From the IMG/VR virus record IMGVR_UViG_3300042517_001013, positions 1-23,717 of that record: a stretch of DNA of 23,717 nucleotides; one strand, given 5' to 3'. The stretch is from a virus. How positions within the stretch are numbered: position 1 is the stretch's first letter; each line of letters begins with the position of its first letter. The notes below the pieces were generated by a model. That model saw only the letters and a program-made list of their open reading frames with translations. It was not told the DNA's origin and ran no database searches. Both the position numbers and the translations under genes were made by a program. Below, in pieces: positions 13,220-19,846 of this stretch.

Positions 13220-15943
13220 ATGGCTTACGGAATTTTAAAGTGTGACACTATTACCTTTACTAGCGATGGTGTTGATAAAAGCGTTGCAATTTCTGGTTTA
13301 GTTCAGAATCCTACCTTTACAGGAAACGTAACAGTAACCGGAACTATCTCTGGTAATACCGTACGGGGTCAAACAATTTCAGGTGTTACCGTTACTGGAA
13401 CAACCGCTCAGTTTACCAGTGGAACTTTTGCTTCATTAACAGGGGTTACTGTTACGGGCACTACTGCAAACTTTACTAGCGGTAACTTCACTAACATCAG
13501 CGGTGGTACTCACACCATTACATCGGGTGTATTTGCGTCAGGTACGGCAGCAAATCCATCGATTAGTTTTGTTTCTGACCCAAATTCTGGACTATACTCC
13601 CCCGGTGCAGATCAAGTAGCCATCTCGACTAGTGGCACTGGGAGGTTGTTTATTAATGCAACTGGACAAGTAGGCATTGGAGGTTCGCCAAGCTCTAATT
13701 TTGAAATAACTTCTGCTTTGCCTACCGCAAGGTTGCGCGACACAACAGACAACTCTTACGCCGAAATACTTAACAACAACGGAGCGCTTTCCCTTCGAGC
13801 TGATGAAGGCAATGTTGCTAGCGCATCATATATTGACATTCGTGTTGATGGTTCCGAGCGTGCTCGGTTTACTTCTGATGGCCGCTTAGGTCTGGGGACT
13901 AGTAGCCCTGCAACTCCAATTGAAGTTGTCGGAGCAAGTACGACAGACACTGAAGAGAATTACGCCTTATTCAGGGGTCCCGGTACATCTCAACCAGGTG
14001 TTTATATAGGAGGTAATTCTACAACAGCATCTACAGGCGCCACGGCTAGATATGGTTATGTACGCTCTCAAAGTCTTGGTGGCACTGCCCGTGCCCTGTA
14101 TCTACAGACCGGGACGGACACGCGAGTCGTTATTGATAACACAGGGAAAGTAGGGATTGGCACTACGAGTCCTGTAAATCTTTTACATGTCCAAGGCGAC
14201 GCAACGTTTGAACAAAACGCCGGAGGTCAGTTTGCAATTCGCGGCAGCACAAACACTGCCAATCGTTTGAATTTTGGTTTTGAAACAACAAATAATTACG
14301 CCTGGATTCAATCAATTACAGCAGGGACCGCGTTTCGGCCAATCGCATTAAACCCCTCAGGAGGCAACGTAGGGATTGGCACTACGAGCCCTGGCCATGC
14401 GTTGCACGTAAGCAACGGAAACGACTCGGCTTCTGGCGAATTTGTTGGTATTACGATAGGCGGTACAAATAGCGCAAATGCCCGGACTGGTTCAATCATA
14501 AAAGATACGACTACGTTTGATTTAATTTACAAAAATCAGAACTTTAGCTCTGCTCTGGGCGCTCATGTGTTTAGAAATGGCCCTAGTGAGCACGCCCGCA
14601 TCGACAGCTCCGGCAGGCTCTTAGTTGGCACGTCTAATGCGCGTACAAACTTTAGAAATTCCACAATTAGCGCTCAGTTACAGGTCGAAAGTACAACTAC
14701 TTCTCTTAGCTCTGCTGCGCTCATTGCTAATGGTAGTGCCTCAAGCGCTAATCCCTATCCAAATTTATTTTTAGCCAGGAGCCGTGGAGCCCTTGGTACG
14801 AATGTTGTTGTTGCCGCTAATGACATATTGGGCGGCGTTTCATATCAAGGAAATGATGGCTCCGAATTTGTCGAGGCTGGGCTGATTACTTGTGAAGTAG
14901 ACGGCACCCCCGGCGCTAACGACATGCCGGGCAGGCTGGTCTTTTCTACCACTCTTGATGGTGCATCAAGTCCGACGGAGCGGATGAGAATTACATCGGC
15001 AGGCAACGTAGGGATTGGCACTACTGGGCCTCAGTCGCTATTGCATGTGCAACAAAGCGCTGATGGCGAGATATTCCGACTTCAGAGAGCAGGTGGAACA
15101 AATATCCCTATTCTTCGCGTAAATCTTACCGATTCCACCAAGACAGCAGAGTTTGAGTACACGGGGTCGGATGCTAACGGCAATATTGCTTTCAAGAGCG
15201 GCGGTTCAGAACGCGCCCGCATCGACAGCTCCGGCAGGCTCTTAGTTGGCACGTCTAGTGCGCTTGCTGCAGGCGGATCAACTCCTCATGTTCAGCTAGT
15301 CGGAGATGCAGGAGTAGCCTGGCAGTCAATTATTCGCACAAACGCAACTACAGCAGGTTCAAACTTAGTCTTAGGCCAGACAAGAGGTTCTATTGCGTCT
15401 AGGACGATAGCGCAGAATAATGATGTACTTTCTAATATTCTTTTTGTTGCAGATGATGGCATAGACCTTAATACAATTGCTGCATCAATAAAAGCCGAAG
15501 TAGACGGCACCCCCGGCGCTAATGATATGCCGGGTCGTTTAGTGTTCTTCACTACCGCCGACGGAGCGAGCAGCCCGACGGAGCGTTTTCGTATTACCAA
15601 CGACGGCGTTAAAGCTTACGACCAACCTGCCCCCGCTGCTGTCAACGCCACTGCAACATTAACTGTTGCCAACCTCAAAACCGGCATTATCACTAGCACG
15701 TCGGCACTAGCAACCGACATGACGCTGCCCACTGGCACCGACACTCAAGCTGGTTTTAATGGCACCTATGACAACTTCACATTTGAGTGGAGCGTCATCA
15801 ACACAGGTCTTAGCCTGGTACGCGTACTTGCTGGCACTGCTCACACCATCGTCGGCTCTGGCTCTGTTGTTACTGGCACCTCTGGTCGCTTTGCTTCACG
15901 ACGCACGGCTGCCAACACGTTTGTGACCTATCGCCTGAGCTAG
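13220..15943 (+). CDS. Large tail fibre with GIGTTSP-type modules, 907 aa
   Basis: A 907-aa fibre. Residues 1-30 (MAYGILKCDTITFTSDGVDK) form a short head, followed to ~115 by beta-helix motifs like those in the previous gene (TGVTVTGTTAQFTSGTFASL). From ~115 the protein becomes modular, with repeats of the GRLLVGTS, NVGIGTTSP, SERARIDSSG and EVDGTPGANDMPGRLVF types. These are typical of long phage tail fibres. The last ~105 residues form a different domain (PAPAAVNATATLTVANLKTG to RRTAANTFVTYRLS), probably the receptor tip or trimerisation end. The gene has long exact DNA repeats, and two ~125-residue modules share their ends but not their centres. No adhesion chaperone gene is recognisable next to it. 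Confidence 0.8.
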   Translation: MAYGILKCDTITFTSDGVDKSVAISGLVQNPTFTGNVTVTGTISGNTVRGQTISGVTVTGTTAQFTSGTFASLTGVTVTGTTANFTSGNFTNISGGTHTITSGVFASGTAANPSISFVSDPNSGLYSPGADQVAISTSGTGRLFINATGQVGIGGSPSSNFEITSALPTARLRDTTDNSYAEILNNNGALSLRADEGNVASASYIDIRVDGSERARFTSDGRLGLGTSSPATPIEVVGASTTDTEENYALFRGPGTSQPGVYIGGNSTTASTGATARYGYVRSQSLGGTARALYLQTGTDTRVVIDNTGKVGIGTTSPVNLLHVQGDATFEQNAGGQFAIRGSTNTANRLNFGFETTNNYAWIQSITAGTAFRPIALNPSGGNVGIGTTSPGHALHVSNGNDSASGEFVGITIGGTNSANARTGSIIKDTTTFDLIYKNQNFSSALGAHVFRNGPSEHARIDSSGRLLVGTSNARTNFRNSTISAQLQVESTTTSLSSAALIANGSASSANPYPNLFLARSRGALGTNVVVAANDILGGVSYQGNDGSEFVEAGLITCEVDGTPGANDMPGRLVFSTTLDGASSPTERMRITSAGNVGIGTTGPQSLLHVQQSADGEIFRLQRAGGTNIPILRVNLTDSTKTAEFEYTGSDANGNIAFKSGGSERARIDSSGRLLVGTSSALAAGGSTPHVQLVGDAGVAWQSIIRTNATTAGSNLVLGQTRGSIASRTIAQNNDVLSNILFVADDGIDLNTIAASIKAEVDGTPGANDMPGRLVFFTTADGASSPTERFRITNDGVKAYDQPAPAAVNATATLTVANLKTGIITSTSALATDMTLPTGTDTQAGFNGTYDNFTFEWSVINTGLSLVRVLAGTAHTIVGSGSVVTGTSGRFASRRTAANTFVTYRLS
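14362..14385 (+). repeat. 24-base exact repeat, copy 1 (NVGIGTT motif)
   Basis: Starts AGGCAACGTAGGG. It is identical to 15001-15024, and its last 17 bases also occur at 14150-14166. It codes GNVGIGTT, a joint between fibre modules. Confidence 0.85.
14593..14636 (+). repeat. 44-base exact repeat, copy 1
   Basis: Starts CGCCCGCATCGACAG and ends GGCACGTCTA, coding ARIDSSGRLLVGTS. Identical to 15214-15257, 621 bases downstream in the same frame. It opens the first copy of the duplicated module. Confidence 0.9.
14894..14919 (+). repeat. 26-base exact repeat, copy 1 (EVDGTPGAN motif)
   Basis: Starts GAAGTAGACGGCACC. Identical to 15497-15522. It lies near the right end of the first duplicated module. 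Confidence 0.85.
15001..15024 (+). repeat. 24-base exact repeat, copy 2 (NVGIGTT motif)
   Basis: Identical to 14362-14385, lying directly after the end of the first duplicated module (DGASSPTERMRIT). Confidence 0.85.
15214..15257 (+). repeat. 44-base exact repeat, copy 2
   Basis: Identical to 14593-14636. Exact identity at DNA level between otherwise diverged modules suggests recent duplication or gene conversion. Confidence 0.9.
15497..15522 (+). repeat. 26-base exact repeat, copy 2 (EVDGTPGAN motif)
   Basis: Identical to 14894-14919, near the right end of the second duplicated module. Confidence 0.85.
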
Positions 15944-15958
15944 TAGTCCTACTCACTA

Positions 15959-15991
15959 ATCACACCTGGTAAAATAAAAGAAAACATCATT
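15959..15991 (+). promoter_or_regulatory. Duplicated promoter-leader, copy 1
   Basis: A 33-base segment matching 16235-16267 at 31 positions. It holds TGGTAAAAT (15968-15975 plus flank), an extended -10 with TG one base before the hexamer, then AAAGAAAA and ATCATT. It begins 16 bases after the fibre stop and precedes the tiny ORFs at 16005 and 16064. Confidence 0.55.
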
Positions 15992-16004
15992 GATTGTAGA
16001 GCTG

Positions 16005-16049
16005 ATGGGAGAAGAGTGGCTTGAAGACTATCGCCGCCAGTTCCCTTAA
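16005..16049 (+). CDS. Possible 14-residue peptide
   Basis: ATG 16005 to TAA 16049 encodes MGEEWLEDYRRQFP, 29 bases after the -10 box of the duplicated leader. The block EEWLEDYRR resembles HDWLEPLDRR near the start of the next ORF, so it may be a truncated relative or a leader peptide. Too short to be sure it is translated. Confidence 0.3.
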   Translation: MGEEWLEDYRRQFP

Positions 16050-16063
16050 TCCACGTCTTTTCT

Positions 16064-16219
16064 ATGTCTGAACACGACTGGCTTGAACCGCTTGATCGTC
16101 GAATCAAACAGGTGCAAGAAGAAACAGAAGCTATTAAAAAAGAAACTGCTGCGTTGGCTGCTTTGGATCGCCTCTATAAAGAAAACGGTAATGGTATGAA
16201 GAGACTTGCTGATAGCTAG
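16064..16219 (+). CDS. Tiny charged helical protein, 51 aa
   Basis: ATG 16064 opens MSEHDWLEPLDRRIKQVQEE, TEAIKKETAALAALDRLYKE, NGNGMKRLADS. Heptad-like spacing of hydrophobic residues in 14-42 predicts a coiled coil. It is followed by the second copy of the leader repeat. No known family; it could be a small fibre-associated or regulatory protein. Confidence 0.5.
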   Translation: MSEHDWLEPLDRRIKQVQEETEAIKKETAALAALDRLYKENGNGMKRLADS

Positions 16220-16234
16220 TAACCGTCTTCATTG

Positions 16235-16267
16235 ATCACCCCTGGTAAAATAAAAGAAAATATCATT
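16235..16267 (+). promoter_or_regulatory. Duplicated promoter-leader, copy 2
   Basis: Second copy of the 33-base segment at 15959, with two differences. TGGTAAAAT has the TAAAAT hexamer at 16246-16251, 20 bases before ATG 16272. Confidence 0.55.
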
Positions 16268-16271
16268 AACT

Positions 16272-16595
16272 ATGGCCAACACTGTTTGGGATATTGCCAA
16301 CCTCGAACGTCATCTTCCTGATGGTGACACCTGTCCTGATGGCGCTGTATACACCATCCATTGGACTGCATCCCTCGAGGAAGACGGTGAAACCGCCAGT
16401 TGTTACGGCAGCGTTGGCCTTGGTGAACCCGACCCTGATAACTTCACTCCTTTTAGTGAACTCACTAAAGAAGAAGCGGTGAACTGGACCTTGGCAGCAC
16501 TTGGCGTTGATCAAGTTGTTTCGATTGAAGAAGCATTGCACAATCAAATCCAAGCCAAACTGCATCCAACTTCTGAATCTGGCGTTCCCTGGTGA
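16272..16595 (+). CDS. Conserved cyanophage-type small protein, 107 aa
   Basis: The motifs VWDIANLERHLPDGD, GAVYTIHWTASLEEDGETASCYGSVGLG and FTPFSELTKEEAVNWTLAALGVDQV are ones I associate with a small protein found repeatedly next to tail-fibre genes in cyanophages. The first half is beta (YTIHWTA.. CYGSVGL), the second half helical with EEAVNWTLAALG and VSIEEALHNQIQAKL. No catalytic signature. Its own promoter-leader and distance from the fibre suggest a virion or fibre-assembly accessory, but this is inference from neighbours. Confidence 0.65.
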   Translation: MANTVWDIANLERHLPDGDTCPDGAVYTIHWTASLEEDGETASCYGSVGLGEPDPDNFTPFSELTKEEAVNWTLAALGVDQVVSIEEALHNQIQAKLHPTSESGVPW

Positions 16596-16602
16596 TTTTT
16601 GT

Positions 16603-16608
16603 TATACT
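16603..16608 (+). promoter_or_regulatory. -10-like box TATACT upstream of the 59-aa ORF
   Basis: TGTTATACT contains TATACT (16603-16608) with TG in extended position. It ends 21 bases before ATG 16630, right behind the previous stop. Confidence 0.45.
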
Positions 16609-16629
16609 CTTTGAAGTTATCTGTTCATT

Positions 16630-16809
16630 ATGGCTTGCACAAAGTCTCAGCTAGTTAGCGCCATTAATTCCTTTGGTTCTGCACGTGCTACTGGTGACGG
16701 CAACCTCATTGCCTTTTCCGCAAACCTCATTGGTCAATTGATTGATACGATTGAGTTTGCTCCAGAGGAAGAGACCCAAGCTGAAGAAAAGGTTGAAACA
16801 GAAGAGTAA
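16630..16809 (+). CDS. Small protein with acidic C-terminus, 59 aa
   Basis: ATG 16630 opens MACTKSQLVSAINSFGSARA, TGDGNLIAFSANLIGQLIDT, IEFAPEEETQAEEKVETEE. The helical INSFGSARATGDGNLIAFSANLIGQLID part is a pattern I recall from minute cyanophage ORFs. The final 18 residues are almost all Glu with Thr and Lys. It lies between the 107-aa gene and the endolysin and has its own -10-like box. The function is unknown. Confidence 0.6.
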   Translation: MACTKSQLVSAINSFGSARATGDGNLIAFSANLIGQLIDTIEFAPEEETQAEEKVETEE

Positions 16810-16847
16810 TCAACAGCATCGGGTACGTGAATCCCAAGTAGTTTATT

Positions 16848-16881
16848 GACCTGATTTAGAGTAATACAAAAGCTCTAGGTC
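16848..16881 (+). promoter_or_regulatory. Bulged inverted repeat just before the endolysin start
   Basis: GACC (16848-16851) pairs with GGTC (16878-16881) and TAGAG (16857-16861) with CTCTA (16873-16877). This gives nine base pairs with a five-base bulge on the left and an 11-base loop. The right arm ends three bases before ATG 16885. TAGAGT (16857-16862) lies 22 bases before the start, where the -10 boxes of other genes lie, so the repeat may be an operator over a promoter or an RNA hairpin blocking ribosome entry. Confidence 0.4.
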
Positions 16882-16884
16882 GAT

Positions 16885-17895
16885 ATGTCAATCAAGCTCA
16901 CGGACGCTGCTAAGTTCTTTGTAGAAGAACCGCATCAAATTGACGCATGGAATTGGCTCCAGTCTCAGTTAACACCTGAGACACTGGAGTCTTTTTCTGT
17001 TAAATACCGCAATAAACCAAAACCTCAACCAGAAACCGCCAACACTTGGGACGGTGTTCTTGCAGCAGCAAAACAAGCGGGTGCTAAATGGCCTGAATGT
17101 GTTGCTGCACAGTGGGCCCTTGAGTCGGGCTGGGGTAAACACACATCAGGTGTTAATAATTACTTTGGTTTAAAAGGATCTGGCTCTAACGTTAGTACTC
17201 AAGAATTCATTAACGGTCAATGGGTCACAATCAAAGCTGGCTTTATTGATTTTCCCAACCTACAAACCTGTGTTTGTTACCTTGTTGATCGCTGGTACAA
17301 AGACTTTGGGCGCTTCAAAGGCGTGAACCGTGCCTCTAGCAGGAATGAATGCGCTCGTTTACTAGTAAAAGAAGGCTACGCAACTGATCCTGACTACGCC
17401 ACTAAGTTGATTCAGATCATGGATCGACAGCTCCAGAACATTGGAGAAAAAGAAGAGGTCAACCCACACAACAACAATTTCAATCCTTGGAGCCCTTTCA
17501 CGTACAAGATCACGCCTAACATCACGTACGGTGAATTAACTTTGAACCAGGAAGCTCGACGTTTTACGAAGCAATATCAATGCGACACAGCAAAAGAACT
17601 GTGTTTATTCCTTGAGAAAGTACGTAAGCAGTTTGGTAATAAGCCATTGATCATTACCAGTGCTTCTCGTCCAGAGCCTATTAACACACAAGTAGGAGGT
17701 ACTAAAAACAGTGAGCACACCTATAGTGCTCCTTCCAAGGGAGCTATCGACTTTTACGTTGATGGGGTCAGTGTCTACACTGTGCAAGACTGGTGTGACA
17801 AAAACTGGCCTTACTCGCTAGGATATGGTGCACCAAAAGGATTCGTGCATCTTGGTATTAGAGAAGGCAAACCACGCGTACGCTGGGATTACTGA
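16885..17895 (+). CDS. Two-domain endolysin: glucosaminidase plus M15 peptidase
   Basis: A 336-aa wall hydrolase. Residues 53-183 match the FlgJ-type glucosaminidase domain (PF01832): AAQWALESGWGKH with likely catalytic E80, then NNYFGLKG, AGFIDFPNLQTCVCYLVDRW, and RLLVKEGYATDPDYATKLIQIM. Residues 205-336 match M15-type carboxypeptidases (Peptidase_M15_3). Likely zinc ligands are H278 and D289 (SEHTYSAPSKGAIDFY, with a few extra residues between them) and H322 (GFVHLGIR). The first domain would cut glycan chains and the second peptide stems. A ~20-residue polar linker (183-205) joins them. No signal peptide is seen. Release may need a holin, or the enzyme may act from the virion. A possible regulatory hairpin precedes the start. 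Confidence 0.88.
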   Translation: MSIKLTDAAKFFVEEPHQIDAWNWLQSQLTPETLESFSVKYRNKPKPQPETANTWDGVLAAAKQAGAKWPECVAAQWALESGWGKHTSGVNNYFGLKGSGSNVSTQEFINGQWVTIKAGFIDFPNLQTCVCYLVDRWYKDFGRFKGVNRASSRNECARLLVKEGYATDPDYATKLIQIMDRQLQNIGEKEEVNPHNNNFNPWSPFTYKITPNITYGELTLNQEARRFTKQYQCDTAKELCLFLEKVRKQFGNKPLIITSASRPEPINTQVGGTKNSEHTYSAPSKGAIDFYVDGVSVYTVQDWCDKNWPYSLGYGAPKGFVHLGIREGKPRVRWDY

Positions 17896-17896
17896 C

Positions 17897-18058
17897 GTGA
17901 AAAAATACAAGGAGCCCCGCATAAGGGTCAATATGTGCTGGCAAATTGGAGACGATAAAAAATGCGTGACCCTACCAAAGGAGCACGCATATGAAACCAG
18001 AGATTGGGTAGAAGAACAAGGCGGGTGCGTATTTTGGTTTCAGGCATTGCCTGATTAA
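17897..18058 (+). CDS. Small hypothetical protein, 53 aa
   Basis: GTG 17897 starts one base after the endolysin stop. The frame reads VKKYKEPRIRVNMCWQIGDD, KKCVTLPKEHAYETRDWVEEQ, GGCVFWFQALPD, with three cysteines (C14, C23, C44) and a Trp-rich end. The natural sequence begins about here; further upstream the frame lies inside the endolysin gene and reads unlike protein. No family recognised. Its stop directly abuts the facing minus-strand gene at 18059. Confidence 0.5.
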   Translation: MKKYKEPRIRVNMCWQIGDDKKCVTLPKEHAYETRDWVEEQGGCVFWFQALPD

Positions 18059-18223
18059 TCAACGCTGTTTAGTACGACCAATAACAAGACCACCAATTTC
18101 AATGATCCGATAAAGCTTGCGCACAAGTTTATCGTCTTTAGGTGTCGGGGTTAAAGCGCAGATAGCAGAACAAGCAGCATGAATAGCCAGTGCTACTTCT
18201 AAATACTCATTAAAGGAATGCAT
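18059..18223 (-). CDS. Small conserved-type protein, 54 aa
   Basis: ATG 18223 opens MHSFNEYLEVALAIHAACSA, ICALTPTPKDDKLVRKLYRI, IEIGGLVIGRTKQR. The CALTPTPKDD(x)4KLY-IIE pattern is one I recall from small proteins of marine cyanophages, often near virion genes. Most of it should be helical, with hydrophobic faces at both ends. Lies 18 bases downstream of the 147-aa gene in the same direction. Function unknown. Confidence 0.6.
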   Translation of the reverse strand: MHSFNEYLEVALAIHAACSAICALTPTPKDDKLVRKLYRIIEIGGLVIGRTKQR

Positions 18224-18241
18224 GGGTATCTCCCGTTTCTT

Positions 18242-18685
18242 TTATTGTAAGACTGGATTCTTGAAAAAATAAAATGCATCTTTTTCCGATAAGTATTGCC
18301 AATTTGGATTACCGTATTTGCTAAAACCTTTGATGTAAACACGGCGTTGTTTATCTTTTTCTACCGCATCAAACCAAAACCAAAGACTATCCCAATCAGG
18401 AATATACTCTTCAATACGTTTTAGTTGATAAAAAGCCCAATACAAAGGTTGCGGACCTGAATGGCCAGTCATGTTTTTTGATAATGAACGAGACCTTTTA
18501 TTCTTTTTACAGTTCAGCCAGTCGTTAATTTGACGCTTTGATTTGCTTACTGCAAGACAAATAAGCCATACGCATGTACTACTTTTTCCATCTGGATTTT
18601 GTACATAAACCCAAGGCTTTGCTTGTAGAACAGCAACTTCTTTGTTTTTGGTACGTAACGTAAAACGTTTTGCTTTGCGTTTCAT
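18242..18685 (-). CDS. Hypothetical basic protein, 147 aa
   Basis: The N-terminus is very basic (MKRKAKRFTLRTKNKE). The middle (DWLNCKKNKRSRSLSKNMTGHSG, then ALY-type aromatic helix YWAFYQLKRIEEYIPDWDSLWFWFDAVEKDKQRRVYIKGF) and the aromatic end (WQYLSEKDAFYFF) form a pattern I have seen in hypothetical proteins of picocyanobacteria and their phages. Many Trp, Tyr and Phe are present. The basic charge would fit nucleic-acid contact. Its ATG overlaps the stop of the 42-aa gene by four bases (ATGA), so translation is coupled. No catalytic motif identified. Confidence 0.6.
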   Translation of the reverse strand: MKRKAKRFTLRTKNKEVAVLQAKPWVYVQNPDGKSSTCVWLICLAVSKSKRQINDWLNCKKNKRSRSLSKNMTGHSGPQPLYWAFYQLKRIEEYIPDWDSLWFWFDAVEKDKQRRVYIKGFSKYGNPNWQYLSEKDAFYFFKNPVLQ

Positions 18686-18810
18686 CGATCAAATAAATTG
18701 TCAAGATCTTCTTGTGCAGCAAAAAAGTCTTCCCAGTCTTTTTCAGTTGCTTCCGTGTAAACAGGCCTTGGCTTAAGTTCTTTGACCTCAGGTTTCTTCT
18801 CTGGTTCCAT
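18682..18810 (-). CDS. Tiny acidic protein, 42 aa
   Basis: ATG 18810 to TGA 18682 encodes MEPEKKPEVKELKPRPVYTE, ATEKDWEDFFAAQEDLDNLFDR. A Lys/Glu/Pro-rich start is followed by an acidic amphipathic helix with Phe and Leu. The overlaps at both ends (TAATG with the gene before, ATGA with the gene after) support real, coupled translation. No homologue is recognised. Confidence 0.55.
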   Translation of the reverse strand: MEPEKKPEVKELKPRPVYTEATEKDWEDFFAAQEDLDNLFDR

Positions 18811-18932
18811 TAGACATCATAAATACGACACCCTGGTGCGTCAGGGTTTTCCATACAATAACGCAACCACGCAACATGTGGATAATGTTTAGGTGATTTT
18901 TTGCGAAACAAAGCAAGTAGTTGTTTGATCAT
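18810..18932 (-). CDS. Tiny protein with YCMENPDAPGCRIYDV ending, 40 aa
   Basis: ATG 18932 to TAA 18810 encodes MIKQLLALFRKKSPKHYPHV, AWLRYCMENPDAPGCRIYDV. The WLRYCMxNPDAPxCRIYD ending is a motif I recognise from minute cyanophage ORFs; the two cysteines could pair. The first ten residues are hydrophobic/basic and might touch a membrane. The ATG overlaps the stop of the structural gene by four bases. Confidence 0.6.
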   Translation of the reverse strand: MIKQLLALFRKKSPKHYPHVAWLRYCMENPDAPGCRIYDV

Positions 18933-19846
18933 GGTCTGTTAGTCAAAGGTACGAAGAGTTCAGGGAATCGATCAGTGTCTTGGTGTTCCCTCTCCCATGC
19001 ATCTTGCCATTCTGACAGTGAATGATCGTGGATTGTGTCGTAATACGCATCATCTCCTACCTCAAGAATGATCTTATAGTTGTCAAAATCACCAACTGGA
19101 ATGCGCTCACCAATGAGCCATGTAGATCCAGCGGAAACTGTTACAGTAACACCTGCTTCAATTGTGCAACTTGTTTGAGTAAAGGCATTGGCGCCAGAGG
19201 GAATAAGGATATCAGAAGAAACAGGGCTATTAATACTTGGGGCATCAATCTCTGTTTCTTGTAAGCAAACAGAACCATCAACGTCTTCTAACTCAAAAAA
19301 CGTTTCGTCAACAGGAAACTCAATGACAACACCAAGCTCATACGCGAGTGTTTCGTTGCGTGTGGATGAAACACAAATAAGATAACTGCCGGCACTTAGT
19401 GGGTAATAACGATCATCGCCTCGATCCAGGCGATTGCGCATGTATGTATTGTAAAGATCAGACTGCGCACTCATCACCGTATCTAAATACGGGATGTAAG
19501 TTGAACCGTTGGTATCTATCTGAACAGAATCCGCATCAAAGATCGGATTGCCTTGGATTGGATTTTTTTCTAAGTCATAGGCAGAAACTTGAATGTACTT
19601 GGGACGTGGCGGTCCTTTGGTAAGAATGATCCAACCAGGTTCCGCAAGGGTGACAACAAACCAATGATTGAACGTGCCTCCACCAATGCCACCATTAGAT
19701 GTTTGGTTGGTATCAGCACGCCCAACAACTTTCCACTGTGGTCCAAGAGTTCCTTTAAGGTAGCGCAGTGAGGTTTGACTGAACGTACCAAGACTTAAAG
19801 GATTATTCTGAGTTCTTTGTGGTTGACTTACCGAACTCCTGGACAT
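18929..19846 (-). CDS. Probable virion structural protein, 305 aa
   Basis: From ATG 19846 (305 aa) the sequence reads MSRSSVSQPQRTQNNPLSLG and continues with a mixed beta protein. Identifiable blocks are QTSLRYLKGTLGPQWKVVGRAD, then GGIGGGTFNHWFVVTLAEPGWIILTKGPP, DRYYPLSAGSYLICVSSTRNETLAYELG, and a C-terminal part with FTQTSCTIEAGVTVTVSAGSTWLIG. Beta-rich repeats and these motifs fit a fibre or tail accessory protein; there is no catalytic signature. An earlier ATG (19939) would lengthen it, but that region lies within the preceding HNH gene and reads as chance sequence. The gene still overlaps that gene by 44 bases. Genes downstream are coupled through ATGA and TAATG overlaps. Confidence 0.6.
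   Translation of the reverse strand: MSRSSVSQPQRTQNNPLSLGTFSQTSLRYLKGTLGPQWKVVGRADTNQTSNGGIGGGTFNHWFVVTLAEPGWIILTKGPPRPKYIQVSAYDLEKNPIQGNPIFDADSVQIDTNGSTYIPYLDTVMSAQSDLYNTYMRNRLDRGDDRYYPLSAGSYLICVSSTRNETLAYELGVVIEFPVDETFFELEDVDGSVCLQETEIDAPSINSPVSSDILIPSGANAFTQTSCTIEAGVTVTVSAGSTWLIGERIPVGDFDNYKIILEVGDDAYYDTIHDHSLSEWQDAWEREHQDTDRFPELFVPLTNRP

Noticed and set aside
13220-15943. Diversity-generating retroelement target in the fibre
   Set aside because: Repeats look like module duplication; no reverse transcriptase or template repeat is seen in the window.
17825-17896. N-terminal extension of the 53-aa protein to ATG 17825
   Set aside because: The added part overlaps the M15 domain code and reads as shadow sequence; GTG 17897 fits better.
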